From the NCBI RefSeq assembly GCF_002078015.1, contig NZ_LWBP01000167.1, forward strand, positions 1 through 64,000: DNA of 64,000 bases, written 5' to 3'. Shown here in pieces: positions 45,481 to 54,343 of this stretch. The position numbers and the translations under genes are program-made. The notes under the pieces were generated by a model. It was not told where the DNA came from. It worked only from the letters and a program-made list of their open reading frames with translations, and did no database searches. Origin of the DNA: Niastella populi. Its GTDB lineage: Bacteria; Bacteroidota; Bacteroidia; Chitinophagales; Chitinophagaceae. Position 1 is the first letter of the stretch; the number at the start of each line of letters is the position of its first letter.

Positions 45481-46759
45481 TTTTAATTTCCACTGGTCTT
45501 TTGCGCCAATAGTTCGCTAAAATGGAGCCGGCAACATTCATCCACGGACTAAAAACCGCGGCCGGTAAACCTAATGTACCGAGTTTACCCAACCCGGCGG
45601 CAATTCCGGAAGCCATACCGGCATTTTGTAACCCCACTTCAAAGGCAACCGTTCGGGCTGAATTCTTATCGAGCCGGAACAGGCGGCCCAGCCAGTAGCC
45701 AAAAAAGAAACCCGCAGCATTATGGATAACAGAACATAGGAAAAGAAGCACACCGGTCTTCAATAAATTTTCACGCCCGGCGGCCGTAGTAACTGTGGTA
45801 AAATAGATTATGCCGAACATGGAGAAAAGGGGCATAACCTGATCGAGTTTCTTAAAATTCCGTGCCAGCAGGTGATACAGAACACCAGCGACGACTGCGC
45901 CCAACAGGAAGCCGAATATTTCGATGGAGTGTAAAAAAGATGTTGAATTGATATTTACAGATAAATAGTTCCACCAACCCAATGGCAGGGCAGCCAGCCA
46001 GAAAATAGAGATAATAAAAAGCAGTGTCACCACCCGGAAGCCTTTCGGCGTAGCGGTTTTTAAATAATCATGAAGCAGCGCGGCGCCGATAGGAACGATA
46101 ACGATCTTGATGATCTCCATCATCATATGCACCACTTTTACTTCAACCAGGGTGCCGGCGAGTAATTTCATCAACAGCGGTGTGAAGAACGGAGCTGCCA
46201 GGGTAGCCATGGCAGTAACCACTACTGATAAAATGAGATTGGCCTTTGCAAGATAGACCATAACGTTCGAGGCGAGACCGCTCGAGGTAGAACCAATAAG
46301 AATGATACCGGCAGCGATCTCGGGTTCAAAATGAAAGATCTTTGTAAGCAGTAAACCCATCAATGGCATTATTGAGAAATGACACATCAGGCCAATGACC
46401 ACGCCTTTACCCGTTTTTTTAACAGCGGTAAAATCTTCCAGCTTCATTTGAATGCCCATGCCGAACATTACCATTTGAATAATGACGAGCATTAGCCATT
46501 TATCCCGCAGATCGACAGGTCCCCAATGGGTGAACGATCCGGGGTACATCATACCCGCCACCACCGCGGCAACGATCCATGCAGTATACCGGTATCCCTT
46601 TAATGCCGGAATAGCGCCTAAACCGATCGCTGCAAACACCGCAGTACCTACAGCCCCCGCTTTGTACAAATCAGGCTCCTGCATAAAAATACCGATCAGC
46701 AGAAGAACAAATGTTATCGCACCAGCCACTAAAAAACCCTGGAAGATCTTTTTAAACAT
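45389..46759 (-). CDS. BASS-family (bile acid:Na+ symporter-like) carrier
   Basis: 456 aa from ATG 46757-46759 (MFKKIFQGFLVAGAITF). About ten membrane segments; GSTSSGLASNVMVYLAKAN and TVAFEVGLQNAGMASGIAAG are the two discontinuous-helix motifs of the BASS fold (ASBT/PanS-like). These import organic acids with Na+, so an acid-sugar substrate of the neighbouring kinase is a reasonable guess. The last 33 residues (EIKNEKSEIRNEENTNIEYR ...) are charged and encoded by an intergenic repeat that has merged into the frame. Confidence 0.88.
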   Translation of the reverse strand: MFKKIFQGFLVAGAITFVLLLIGIFMQEPDLYKAGAVGTAVFAAIGLGAIPALKGYRYTAWIVAAVVAGMMYPGSFTHWGPVDLRDKWLMLVIIQMVMFGMGIQMKLEDFTAVKKTGKGVVIGLMCHFSIMPLMGLLLTKIFHFEPEIAAGIILIGSTSSGLASNVMVYLAKANLILSVVVTAMATLAAPFFTPLLMKLLAGTLVEVKVVHMMMEIIKIVIVPIGAALLHDYLKTATPKGFRVVTLLFIISIFWLAALPLGWWNYLSVNINSTSFLHSIEIFGFLLGAVVAGVLYHLLARNFKKLDQVMPLFSMFGIIYFTTVTTAAGRENLLKTGVLLFLCSVIHNAAGFFFGYWLGRLFRLDKNSARTVAFEVGLQNAGMASGIAAGLGKLGTLGLPAAVFSPWMNVAGSILANYWRKRPVEIKNEKSEIRNEENTNIEYRMSNVEYRSGSDGG

Positions 46760-46772
46760 ATGGTAACAATTT

Positions 46773-46820
46773 AGGTGTACCACGTTTTCCGCTAATGTCG
46801 AAAGCAAACGTGGCACACCT
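46773..46820. repeat. REP-like palindrome, copy 3
   Basis: AGGTGTACCACGTT (46773-46786) and AACGTGGCACACCT (46807-46820) with a 20-nt loop ending CGAAAGCAA; one G-T pair. It lies between the racemase-like gene and the BASS gene. Confidence 0.92.
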
Positions 46821-46835
46821 TCTTTAGCTTTCGAA

Positions 46836-47498
46836 CTATTTTAATATAGAAGCAATATGTTGTATAGCAATACCCGGACTGGCAAGTATGGGCACTTTTT
46901 TATCTTCCGGTGCGAGGCCATCGGCAACGCGGGCCATAGAGGCCTGCGCCAATACGATAACATCCGTTCCGGCACTCAACTCACGCAATGCTTTTGCTAC
47001 CATGGCATCATGTGTTGCGGTATCGCCGCTCATCAATGCGTCAAAAGCGCCTTCGCACAAAACAGTTTTCAGATCGATGGTTTTACCGGCAACGGCTGCG
47101 CGGCGTTTCACCAGGTCGCTGGTTGGTTGCAGGGTGGTTGACAAAGTTGCCACCACGCCAATTCTTTTTCCCGTTTGCACCGCTTTATCGGCCATGGGTT
47201 GATCGACCCGTAAAACAGGTACACCGGTAAGGCCGGCAGCCGCTTCTACCGCTGCGCCAATTGAAGAACAGGTTACCAGAATAAAATCGGCGCCGGCCAC
47301 TTCAGCAGAACCAACATAGTTCACTACCCGGCGTGCATTGGTGGGCGTTAACTCGCCGCAGCTGATCACATTTTTGATGAGGCTGTCGTCAACGATATTG
47401 AACACTTTTACGTTGGGTAAATACTGACTGCATAATTGCTGGAACACAGGTACCAACGTTGCTGACGTGTGAATAAGCCCTAATGTTTTTTGTTGCAT
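46836..47498 (-). CDS. Asp/Glu-racemase-fold protein lacking the second Cys
   Basis: 220 aa from ATG 47496-47498 (MQQKTLGLIHTSATLVPVFQ), 4 bp after the kinase stop; an ATG 7 codons upstream would overlap it. The first catalytic Cys is present (FILVTCSSIG, Cys-77), the second domain position reads VLAQASMAR where racemases have a Cys. One-Cys members include arylmalonate decarboxylase; others are isomerases of unknown substrate. Its place between a DUF1537 kinase and an acid carrier suggests action on an oxo-acid or acid sugar. Confidence 0.85.
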   Translation of the reverse strand: MQQKTLGLIHTSATLVPVFQQLCSQYLPNVKVFNIVDDSLIKNVISCGELTPTNARRVVNYVGSAEVAGADFILVTCSSIGAAVEAAAGLTGVPVLRVDQPMADKAVQTGKRIGVVATLSTTLQPTSDLVKRRAAVAGKTIDLKTVLCEGAFDALMSGDTATHDAMVAKALRELSAGTDVIVLAQASMARVADGLAPEDKKVPILASPGIAIQHIASILK

Positions 47499-47502
47499 GT
47501 TG

Positions 47503-48846
47503 TTATATGTTTTTGCCATTCATCAATACTTCAAAATAATTTTCGCCGCCAACCTGTCCGCCCTTGAAGTTCACCTCCATTCCGTTTACCGGCGAACCGG
47601 GCGCTGTGGCTTTACATAAAGGCGCACCGGGCACCAGCGGCGCGATCATTTCAACCGCTTCAATGCCCATGGCGCGGGCGGCATAACTGCTGGTGTCGCC
47701 ACCGGCAATTACGATGCGTTTAAGCGCAGTTTTGGAAGCCGTATCACAGGCAAGAAGGCCCAATGCCGCGCCTAATTTTTGGGCCGGCAAATTAACAGCC
47801 TGTTGCTGCCCTGCCCCACCGGTATGAACGATCACGCTCTTTCCCTTATTCAACAATTCCACGGCTTTATCGATTCCGGCCTTTACAGATTGACCATCAT
47901 TGTCGCTTACGGCCGGCGCATCGATAAGCACCTGTTCAAATCCTTTCGCTGTGGCATACGTGATCTGACCGGCTGCTATGGGGGAACAGCTTCCTGCAAT
48001 AACCAGTAATGGTTCCGCTTTGCCGGGATGTTTCCATTCAGCTACCGGTTGTAACAAATTTGTTTGGTTCCAGTATTGCCCCAACGCCATTTCAATGCCG
48101 GAGGAACCTATGGAAAACAAAGTTTTATCATTCGCCTGTTCATCTATCAGTTCACCAATGGCCAGCAGTTGTTCCTGGTAAAGCGCATCGAACAGGGCCA
48201 CATCGAATCCCTGCTCCACCACCTGCGCCCATTCATTGCCGAGCATTTCTTTACCGCCCGATACATGAAGGATATCGATCAACCCGGTTTTCTTAGCGGT
48301 TTGTTTCGACAAATGCAAACGCAGATCGCTTTCATTGGCCGGCGTAACCGGGTGTTTGCTCATGGATGGATGCCTGTCTAACCGGTATATTTTTCCATTG
48401 CTGCCGATACCCATACGCGCAAACAAATTTCCAAACAAACAGTAACGGCCCAGCACAGGCGCCGCTACCAACAGGGGCACACATTTGTTGTTAAAAACCG
48501 CCATCCCGGTATCGAGCGCTTTTCCGATGCTTCCGGTTGTTGGGGAAGAATCGAATGTGGAGCAGACTTTATAATGCACATGGCGCGCACCGGTTTGTTT
48601 TAATTTTTCAAATGCCGGCAATAAGGTTTGCTCCATTTCTGCCGGCGCCATGGCCCGGGTTTTACCGGCAACGCCAAATGCATTCAAACCGGGATATTTC
48701 TCCAATTGTTCCGCTGTTGGCGGTTCAATGAACAGGGCGGTCTTCGCCCCGGCCCGGGTCAAAAATTCCAGTGCATCGGTGGAACCGGTGAAGTCGTCGC
48801 CGTAAAATGCTAACAATATTTTGTTGTCGATTGAACTCATTTTCAT
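47503..48846 (-). CDS. DUF1537 acid-sugar kinase (OiaK-like)
   Basis: 447 aa. Four-carbon acid sugar kinase fold: N-terminal YGDDFTGSTDALEFL (residues 15-29), then VIAGSCSPIAAGQ, VIVHTGGAGQQQ, VIAGGDTSSYAARAMG and FKGGQVGGENYF in the nucleotide-binding C-terminal domain. DUF1537 enzymes phosphorylate 3-oxo-tetronates, D-threonate, L-threonate/erythronate, or 3-oxoisoapionate. Adjacency to a RuBisCO-like protein matches the apionate kinase OiaK; the substrate is inferred. It runs directly into the racemase-like gene. Confidence 0.9.
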   Translation of the reverse strand: MKMSSIDNKILLAFYGDDFTGSTDALEFLTRAGAKTALFIEPPTAEQLEKYPGLNAFGVAGKTRAMAPAEMEQTLLPAFEKLKQTGARHVHYKVCSTFDSSPTTGSIGKALDTGMAVFNNKCVPLLVAAPVLGRYCLFGNLFARMGIGSNGKIYRLDRHPSMSKHPVTPANESDLRLHLSKQTAKKTGLIDILHVSGGKEMLGNEWAQVVEQGFDVALFDALYQEQLLAIGELIDEQANDKTLFSIGSSGIEMALGQYWNQTNLLQPVAEWKHPGKAEPLLVIAGSCSPIAAGQITYATAKGFEQVLIDAPAVSDNDGQSVKAGIDKAVELLNKGKSVIVHTGGAGQQQAVNLPAQKLGAALGLLACDTASKTALKRIVIAGGDTSSYAARAMGIEAVEMIAPLVPGAPLCKATAPGSPVNGMEVNFKGGQVGGENYFEVLMNGKNI

Positions 48847-48849
48847 ACT

Positions 48850-48962
48850 ATGAATATGCTGAACGCTGAAGGCTTAACGCTTAACGCAAATACACTTACC
48901 AAGGGTGTTTTGCGTTTTGCATTCTGCGTTTTGCATTCTGCGTTTTGCGTTCTGCGTTGAGC
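48850..48962. repeat. Heptamer hairpin between kinase and RuBisCO-like gene
   Basis: Left GCTGAACGCTGAAGGC and GCTTAACGCAAATACAC, right TTTTGCGTTTTGCATTCTGC repeated to the stop at 48963. The sides are largely complementary (AACGC/GCGTT) with a centre at 48895-48908. Confidence 0.85.
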
Positions 48963-50210
48963 TTATTGTTTCTTCCCAAACTGCTTCACCGATTCAGCAA
49001 ACTCCTTATATTTAGCCGCAGCCTCTTCCACTGAAAGCCCATCCACCGCGGCCTGCCATGCCTGTTGTAATGCTACCACGCCTGCAGCCGCTCCCATGGG
49101 ATGCGCCATAATACCGCCACCTGCCATATACAACAGGTCGGTTGTATGGGTACGACGCCAGGTTTCCGGCGCCTGTCCGCCCCATTGCCCGCTCGATACC
49201 ACTGGCAATAGGCTCTCATGATCATAGAATGGCTGCAAACAAGCCTTTATGGAGGCCACAACCGAATCGTCACTTTCCCAGAATTTGTTTTGGATACCGT
49301 TTACGTGCAGCTGGTCAACGCCGGCCACACGCCATAATTTCTGATATGCTTTGAAATCGATACCCAGCAACGGATGGCGCGTTAACATGCCCCAGCCATT
49401 GCGGTGCGCATGAATAGCCAGTTGCCGCTGATCGCAGATCTTTTTCACCCCGGCCATGCCTACGCTGTTGATGCTTACCATAGCACAGGTACCGCCGCTT
49501 TTTACAATGTATTCATAGCGTTGCAGCATTTCATCCGTTTCACCGCTGATGTTAAACGCATACATCACTTTTTTACCCGTTGCACCGGCATGATCGTTGA
49601 TCACCTTCATGATGGCATCAACCCGGTCATTGAAATTTGAATTGGCCGATGATGACAACAGCTCATCATCTTTCACAAAATCAATTCCGGCACCGGCCAG
49701 TGTTTTCACCATTTCGGCGGTTTGCTGCGGGGTAAGCCCAATGCTTGGTTTTATAATTGTTCCTATCAGCGGCCGGTTCTGCACATTGGTGAGTTGGCGG
49801 CAACCGCTGATGCCAAATGCAGGGCCTTTATACTGTTTGGCGTAAGAAGGCGGCAGCTCGATATCCATCAGTTTCAACCCGGTGAACTGACGGATCTCGT
49901 ACAGGTTCCCCTGCAGCGTTGATGTAAGCACCGGAAGATTGTAACCAAAATTCTCTATGCTCCACGACACCACAATTTCTGCGCGGTGATACTTGCCGCT
50001 GCTGCTTGTTGCACCCGGAATGGCCGGCGTAGAAACAGTTTCCAGCGGCGTCACTTTTTCTACCCTTGCCGCAAAACGTTGTTTCAGCTCTTCCGTTTCA
50101 CCCGGAACCGCAATAAAGGTGCCGCTCGATTGTTCACCGGCTAATACTTCTGCAGCCTTTTCCGGCTCGAAGGGAGTTTCGATATAATATGTTGCTTTTA
50201 TTCTCTCCAT
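48963..50210 (-). CDS. RuBisCO-like protein (form IV; OiaX/OiaT-like)
   Basis: 415 aa. The metal site is intact: GIDFVKDDE with Lys-180 (carbamylated), Asp-182 and Glu-183; the catalytic Lys-154 sits in IIKPSIGLT, 26 residues before, as in RuBisCO. Loop 6 with its Lys (GKLEGE) is absent, and the C-terminal phosphate site reads YMAGGGIMAHPMGAAAGV. So it cannot fix CO2. RuBisCO-like enzymes next to DUF1537 kinases decarboxylate or cleave 3-oxoisoapionate 4-phosphate in D-apionate catabolism; that role is inferred here. Confidence 0.92.
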   Translation of the reverse strand: MERIKATYYIETPFEPEKAAEVLAGEQSSGTFIAVPGETEELKQRFAARVEKVTPLETVSTPAIPGATSSSGKYHRAEIVVSWSIENFGYNLPVLTSTLQGNLYEIRQFTGLKLMDIELPPSYAKQYKGPAFGISGCRQLTNVQNRPLIGTIIKPSIGLTPQQTAEMVKTLAGAGIDFVKDDELLSSSANSNFNDRVDAIMKVINDHAGATGKKVMYAFNISGETDEMLQRYEYIVKSGGTCAMVSINSVGMAGVKKICDQRQLAIHAHRNGWGMLTRHPLLGIDFKAYQKLWRVAGVDQLHVNGIQNKFWESDDSVVASIKACLQPFYDHESLLPVVSSGQWGGQAPETWRRTHTTDLLYMAGGGIMAHPMGAAAGVVALQQAWQAAVDGLSVEEAAAKYKEFAESVKQFGKKQ

Positions 50211-50390
50211 ATTTATTAGTTCATAGTTCTCAGTTCATAGTTCACAGTTCACAGTTCTCAGTTCATAGTTCTCAGTTCATAGTTCATAGTTCACAGTTCA
50301 CAGTTCATAGTTCATAGTTCTGAGCCGAGGACTTACAGCCAGAAGCTGTATTTCATTAGCACATCAGCACATTATTAGCTAATCAGCACA
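50211..50390. repeat. Heptamer array AGTTCAT/AGTTCTC/AGTTCAC
   Basis: Fifteen or so units (TTCATAGTTCTCAGTTCATA) from 50216 to 50325, followed by GCTGTATTTCATTAGCAC and CAGCACATTA words up to the GH78 stop. Variation affects the last two bases of each heptamer. No gene. Confidence 0.9.
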
Positions 50391-52616
50391 TTAGTTTTTA
50401 TATTTTATTTCATACTCTTTACCCGCCTCAACAGTTACTTCATACAAATTATCGCCTTTGCTGTTGATGACAACACCTTTACCGGTTGGTTTGGTTTTAC
50501 TCTTAAACCTGAGCGTACCGGTTCCTTCGCCGCCTTTTATCTTTATTTGTGTAGTGCTGCAATATACACTGATGTCGCCATGCGGTGTAGGCACTTTGCC
50601 TTCCATCCACTGCAAACCGCCAAGCACCGGCTCTGCCGTCCAGGTAGTATACCCCGGCGAAGTGGGTTGTACACCAAGATAATATTTACCTAACAGGTAA
50701 ATGGGACTGGCGCCCCAGGCATGACAAAGGCTTTTACCAAACGGGCGGCCATACATGGCATAATGCTCAGCGCCCTGTTTTGAAGGATTGTATTCTTCCC
50801 AGAATGAAGTGGCGCCGGCCTGTAACATGCCGCCCCAGTAATTCTTCATTTCATTCAATACATATTTTTGCTCGCCCATCGCACATAACGCTTCCAGTTC
50901 ATAAAATCGCATGTACGGCGTGGTGATCTTTTGAATACTGTCGTTTAAAAGCACATGTTTCTTTACGGCCTGCTTCTGCTCATTATTAAAATAATTGAAG
51001 AAGATAGCGAACATGTTGGCGTAACGGGTTACATTATCGGTAGGTTTTCCATCAATGCGGCTGTGCACCAATGCATTTTTGGCGTCGCTCCAGTAAATCG
51101 AAAACAATTTCGCTTTCATATCGGCAGCAAGCTGTTTATACATGGCTGCATTTTTTGTATCGTTCACCATCCCGGCGCAAATGGCCATGGTTTCGAGGCT
51201 GCGGCATAACAGCAGTTGCTCGAAGCTTACTTCTCCTTTTTTGCTCAACCCTGCCGCCCAGTCAATAAAGATCCAGTCGCCGGGCAAACCCTGCATCAAT
51301 CCATCTTTATTTCTCCGGTCAAGGCAATAGTTCATCAGGCTTTGCATGCGCGGATAGAACTGCCGGATGAATGTTTTATCACCGGTATACTGGTACAGGT
51401 CGTAAATGCCGAGGAACCAGTAAAAAGTATAATCCATAATGGTGTTGATGTGGCTGGTAACCGGGTCTTTCCCGCGTAAAGCCATCAGGGTACGCGATAC
51501 CGAAGGCACATCAAAGAACAGGTAATAATTCATCAGGTAGCTTTGGTATGCATCGCCGCTCCAGATCCAGCGGTCGCGTTTGATACCATCGATGAAAAAT
51601 TCGCGGGTGGTCAATTGCATGGTATATGCCGCCACGTCCCATATTTTATTAAGGCTTTCATCTGAACTACGGAATGAACCGCGGCTGGCTACCGGCAGGT
51701 ATTCATACAACATCGAAACAGAATCGAGACTGGCGCCGCCTTCCATTTGAATATTTACAAAGCGGAATGCTTTTGACAACTGCATTACCGAATCTTTTTT
51801 TGAACCGAGGTTCACTTGTACCCTGTCGAGCGTTTCGCAGGTACCGGTGGCCAGCGCTTCTTCTTTCGATTCGCCATAATACAACGACACCTTACCATTA
51901 CCCTGTAAACCGTGCAGGCGGATAAAACCAAATGTTTCCTTACCGAAATCAACCAGCAGCGAACCATTGTTTTTGGTGGCAGCTACCGGTGACTGTGGTT
52001 TTACCGCCAGTTTGAACTGCGAAGGCCGCTGATCTGGTTCATTGAAATTCCAGCTGCCGGCATTTAACCAGGTGGTTGCTGAAATATCGGATGTTTTACC
52101 GGTTTCATCGATCCACTCTTTGTCTTCAAAGGTTACCAGCCACGATGAATCGGTGGCAATGGTTTTTCCCTTTATATAAATAGCCGGCACATTTCCGGTG
52201 CTGAATACTTTTACATTGATCCGGTGTTTACCGGCAGGAATGGTTACCTGTTGCGGTGTTCCTTCGTATCCTTTACCATCGAGCTTCAAAATGTAATTGC
52301 CTTCTACAAATACATCGATCTGCTCGGGCTCGGACAGTTCCACATCCTTGTGAAAATCCATCAGCACATAGTGGCCGTCCAGTTTCCAGAAAGGCGGGAA
52401 GAACGAACCGCGTTCCGTGCGGCGGTTCTGCATTTTGTTGGCCAGCCAGATCTCGAAATCACCGGGATACCAGATCCAGGTTGCCTGTGCGGCTACATAA
52501 GGTGCCCCGCCTTTGTGAGGCTCACCATTAAAAAGAGGTTGCGCCTGTGTTGTACAGGTGATCAATAATAGAGCAAACCAGATCGTTCGTTGGAATATGG
52601 CATTTCTGCAATTCAT
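50391..52616 (-). CDS. GH78-family alpha-L-rhamnosidase
   Basis: 741 aa; signal peptide to about residue 25 (LLLITCTTQAQP). N-terminal beta domains, then an alpha/alpha6 barrel with the GH78 catalytic region GIKRDRWIWSGDAYQSYLMN (Asp general acid pattern) and the general-base Glu in ATSFWEEYNP; a C-terminal beta-sandwich follows. Cleaves terminal alpha-L-rhamnose. Inverting exo-enzyme, probably periplasmic. Between SSS symporter 1 and the RuBisCO-like gene. Confidence 0.9.
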   Translation of the reverse strand: MNCRNAIFQRTIWFALLLITCTTQAQPLFNGEPHKGGAPYVAAQATWIWYPGDFEIWLANKMQNRRTERGSFFPPFWKLDGHYVLMDFHKDVELSEPEQIDVFVEGNYILKLDGKGYEGTPQQVTIPAGKHRINVKVFSTGNVPAIYIKGKTIATDSSWLVTFEDKEWIDETGKTSDISATTWLNAGSWNFNEPDQRPSQFKLAVKPQSPVAATKNNGSLLVDFGKETFGFIRLHGLQGNGKVSLYYGESKEEALATGTCETLDRVQVNLGSKKDSVMQLSKAFRFVNIQMEGGASLDSVSMLYEYLPVASRGSFRSSDESLNKIWDVAAYTMQLTTREFFIDGIKRDRWIWSGDAYQSYLMNYYLFFDVPSVSRTLMALRGKDPVTSHINTIMDYTFYWFLGIYDLYQYTGDKTFIRQFYPRMQSLMNYCLDRRNKDGLMQGLPGDWIFIDWAAGLSKKGEVSFEQLLLCRSLETMAICAGMVNDTKNAAMYKQLAADMKAKLFSIYWSDAKNALVHSRIDGKPTDNVTRYANMFAIFFNYFNNEQKQAVKKHVLLNDSIQKITTPYMRFYELEALCAMGEQKYVLNEMKNYWGGMLQAGATSFWEEYNPSKQGAEHYAMYGRPFGKSLCHAWGASPIYLLGKYYLGVQPTSPGYTTWTAEPVLGGLQWMEGKVPTPHGDISVYCSTTQIKIKGGEGTGTLRFKSKTKPTGKGVVINSKGDNLYEVTVEAGKEYEIKYKN

Positions 52617-52642
52617 CCAGGATAGTTTTATAGATACAAAAA

Positions 52643-54226
52643 TTAGTGTCCGTTAAATATTATATACAAACCCACCATTACCGCAATCAATATTCCCCAC
52701 ATGGCCAATACCTGTTTATCGGGCTTACCGGCGCTTTTAAAATAAGTGGCCTGTTGCAGTTTCAACACACCCTGTTTATCCAATACCGATACGGCGTAAG
52801 TCATGGCGCTCAATACTACAAACAGGTAGAACGACAACAACAGGAAATGCGGCCAGGCGTCACTCGGGATCACCCACAAATACAAAACACCTACAATGAG
52901 GCAAAATGCGGTACCAACCGTTAGTACAATATTGATGGCCAGTGCGGTGGTCTTTTTCCATAATACACCAAACAAAAAGGCCACGGTCATCGGCGGTGCA
53001 AGAAAGCCTAATACCGATTGAAATATATTGAACAGGTTCAGCCGGTCTTTTAACGCATCGATGGCGAGGGCTACCGATACCGATGCCAGCGCGCCAACTA
53101 CCGTAATGATGCGGCCGATCTTTATGATGTCCCTGTTGGTAGCTTCAGGCTTGTATTTCTTTATATAGATATCCATGGTAAACACCGTACTTACCGAGTT
53201 GAGTGAAGCGCCGATCGTACTGATCAAACACGCGATCAATACCACAATGATCAGGCCTTTCATCCCCGGCGGAAATAAATTCGTAACCATTGTGAGGTAA
53301 GCCAGGTCGGGACTTTTTAAATGCGGATACAGAATATAACAGATAACACCGGGGATCATGAACAAAGGCACATCCAGTATCTTCAGCCAGGCGTTAAAAT
53401 TGGCGCCCAGTTGTCCCTGTTTCAGGCTCTTTGCTCCCAATACAGACTGCACCATGGATTGTTCAGTACAAAAGAACCATACGCCCATTACCGGGTACCC
53501 AAGCAGGATAGCCGGCCAGGGAAAATCCTTATCGCCGGCAGGCAAAAATAAATTCCAGTAATGCGACGGTGTTTTTTCATAAATGGCCATAATACCACCG
53601 GCCTTTGAAACACCAATACCTACCAGTACCAACGATACCACTATCAGTAACAACATCTGGAATACGCTGGTGTAGGCAATGGTTTTTAAGCCGCCTGCTA
53701 TTACGAACAATGTAGCCACCACTACCATGATGATCACCGAAAGCCACATTTCGAGGCCCAGCAACTGCCTGATCAATACGCCACCGGCAAACAGGCCAAG
53801 CGATAACCAGGAAATAAGAATGGTGATCAATGTGTACCAGGCCAGAATATTACGGGTATTCTCGCCAAACCGTTTTCCGAGGAATTCAGGTAACGTAGAT
53901 ACATTGGCGCCCAGATAGCGGGGCGCAAAAACAACCGCCAGCATGAGGATGAACACAAAGGCATACCAGGCAAAATTACCCGCCACTATACCGGTTGAAT
54001 AACCGATACTGGCAGAGGCCACCAGCATGGAGGGGCCCACATTGGTGCCCCACATGGTAAAACCGATACTCGCCCAGCCCAGGGAGCGGTTGGCAAGGAA
54101 AAGATTTTCGTCCTTGTTCTTTTTTTGGACGAAACTAACCCAATACCCGATCCCGATAAGGATGAACAGGTAGATCCCTACTATTATAAAGTCAACAAGT
54201 TTTAACTGATTGTAGATGGCATTCAT
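52643..54226 (-). CDS. Sodium/solute symporter (SSS family) 1
   Basis: 527 aa from ATG 54224-54226 (MNAIYNQLKLVDFIIVGIYL). About 14 membrane helices; family marks are FLANRSLGWASIGFTMWGTN, GYPVMGVWFFCTEQSMVQSV and ACLISTIGASLNSVSTVFTM, the SGLT-like Na+ and sugar sites. Imports a sugar or acid released by the adjacent rhamnosidases. Twenty-six bp upstream of the GH78 gene, likely one transcript. Confidence 0.93.
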   Translation of the reverse strand: MNAIYNQLKLVDFIIVGIYLFILIGIGYWVSFVQKKNKDENLFLANRSLGWASIGFTMWGTNVGPSMLVASASIGYSTGIVAGNFAWYAFVFILMLAVVFAPRYLGANVSTLPEFLGKRFGENTRNILAWYTLITILISWLSLGLFAGGVLIRQLLGLEMWLSVIIMVVVATLFVIAGGLKTIAYTSVFQMLLLIVVSLVLVGIGVSKAGGIMAIYEKTPSHYWNLFLPAGDKDFPWPAILLGYPVMGVWFFCTEQSMVQSVLGAKSLKQGQLGANFNAWLKILDVPLFMIPGVICYILYPHLKSPDLAYLTMVTNLFPPGMKGLIIVVLIACLISTIGASLNSVSTVFTMDIYIKKYKPEATNRDIIKIGRIITVVGALASVSVALAIDALKDRLNLFNIFQSVLGFLAPPMTVAFLFGVLWKKTTALAINIVLTVGTAFCLIVGVLYLWVIPSDAWPHFLLLSFYLFVVLSAMTYAVSVLDKQGVLKLQQATYFKSAGKPDKQVLAMWGILIAVMVGLYIIFNGH

Positions 54227-54229
54227 ATC

Positions 54230-54343
54230 GTGAATGGTGAATGGTGAATGGTCAATATTGAACCGTGAATTGGCCAATGATCACTGAATTTTAAACTGGC
54301 CAAATCCAGTAGCGAAACGATAAGGCGCGGCAGCAACCACAAA
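54230..54343. repeat. Octamer words before SSS symporter 1
   Basis: ATGGTGAATGGTGAATGGTC and GAACCGTGAATTGGCC words occupy the gap between SSS symporter 1 and the Gfo/Idh gene stop, with ACAAACTACAAACCATAAAC at its right end. No promoter is obvious. Confidence 0.7.

Noticed and set aside
48963-50210. Possible true RuBisCO (carbon fixation)
   Set aside because: Loop 6 Lys and several substrate residues are missing, there is no phosphoribulokinase or small subunit; it is a RuBisCO-like protein.
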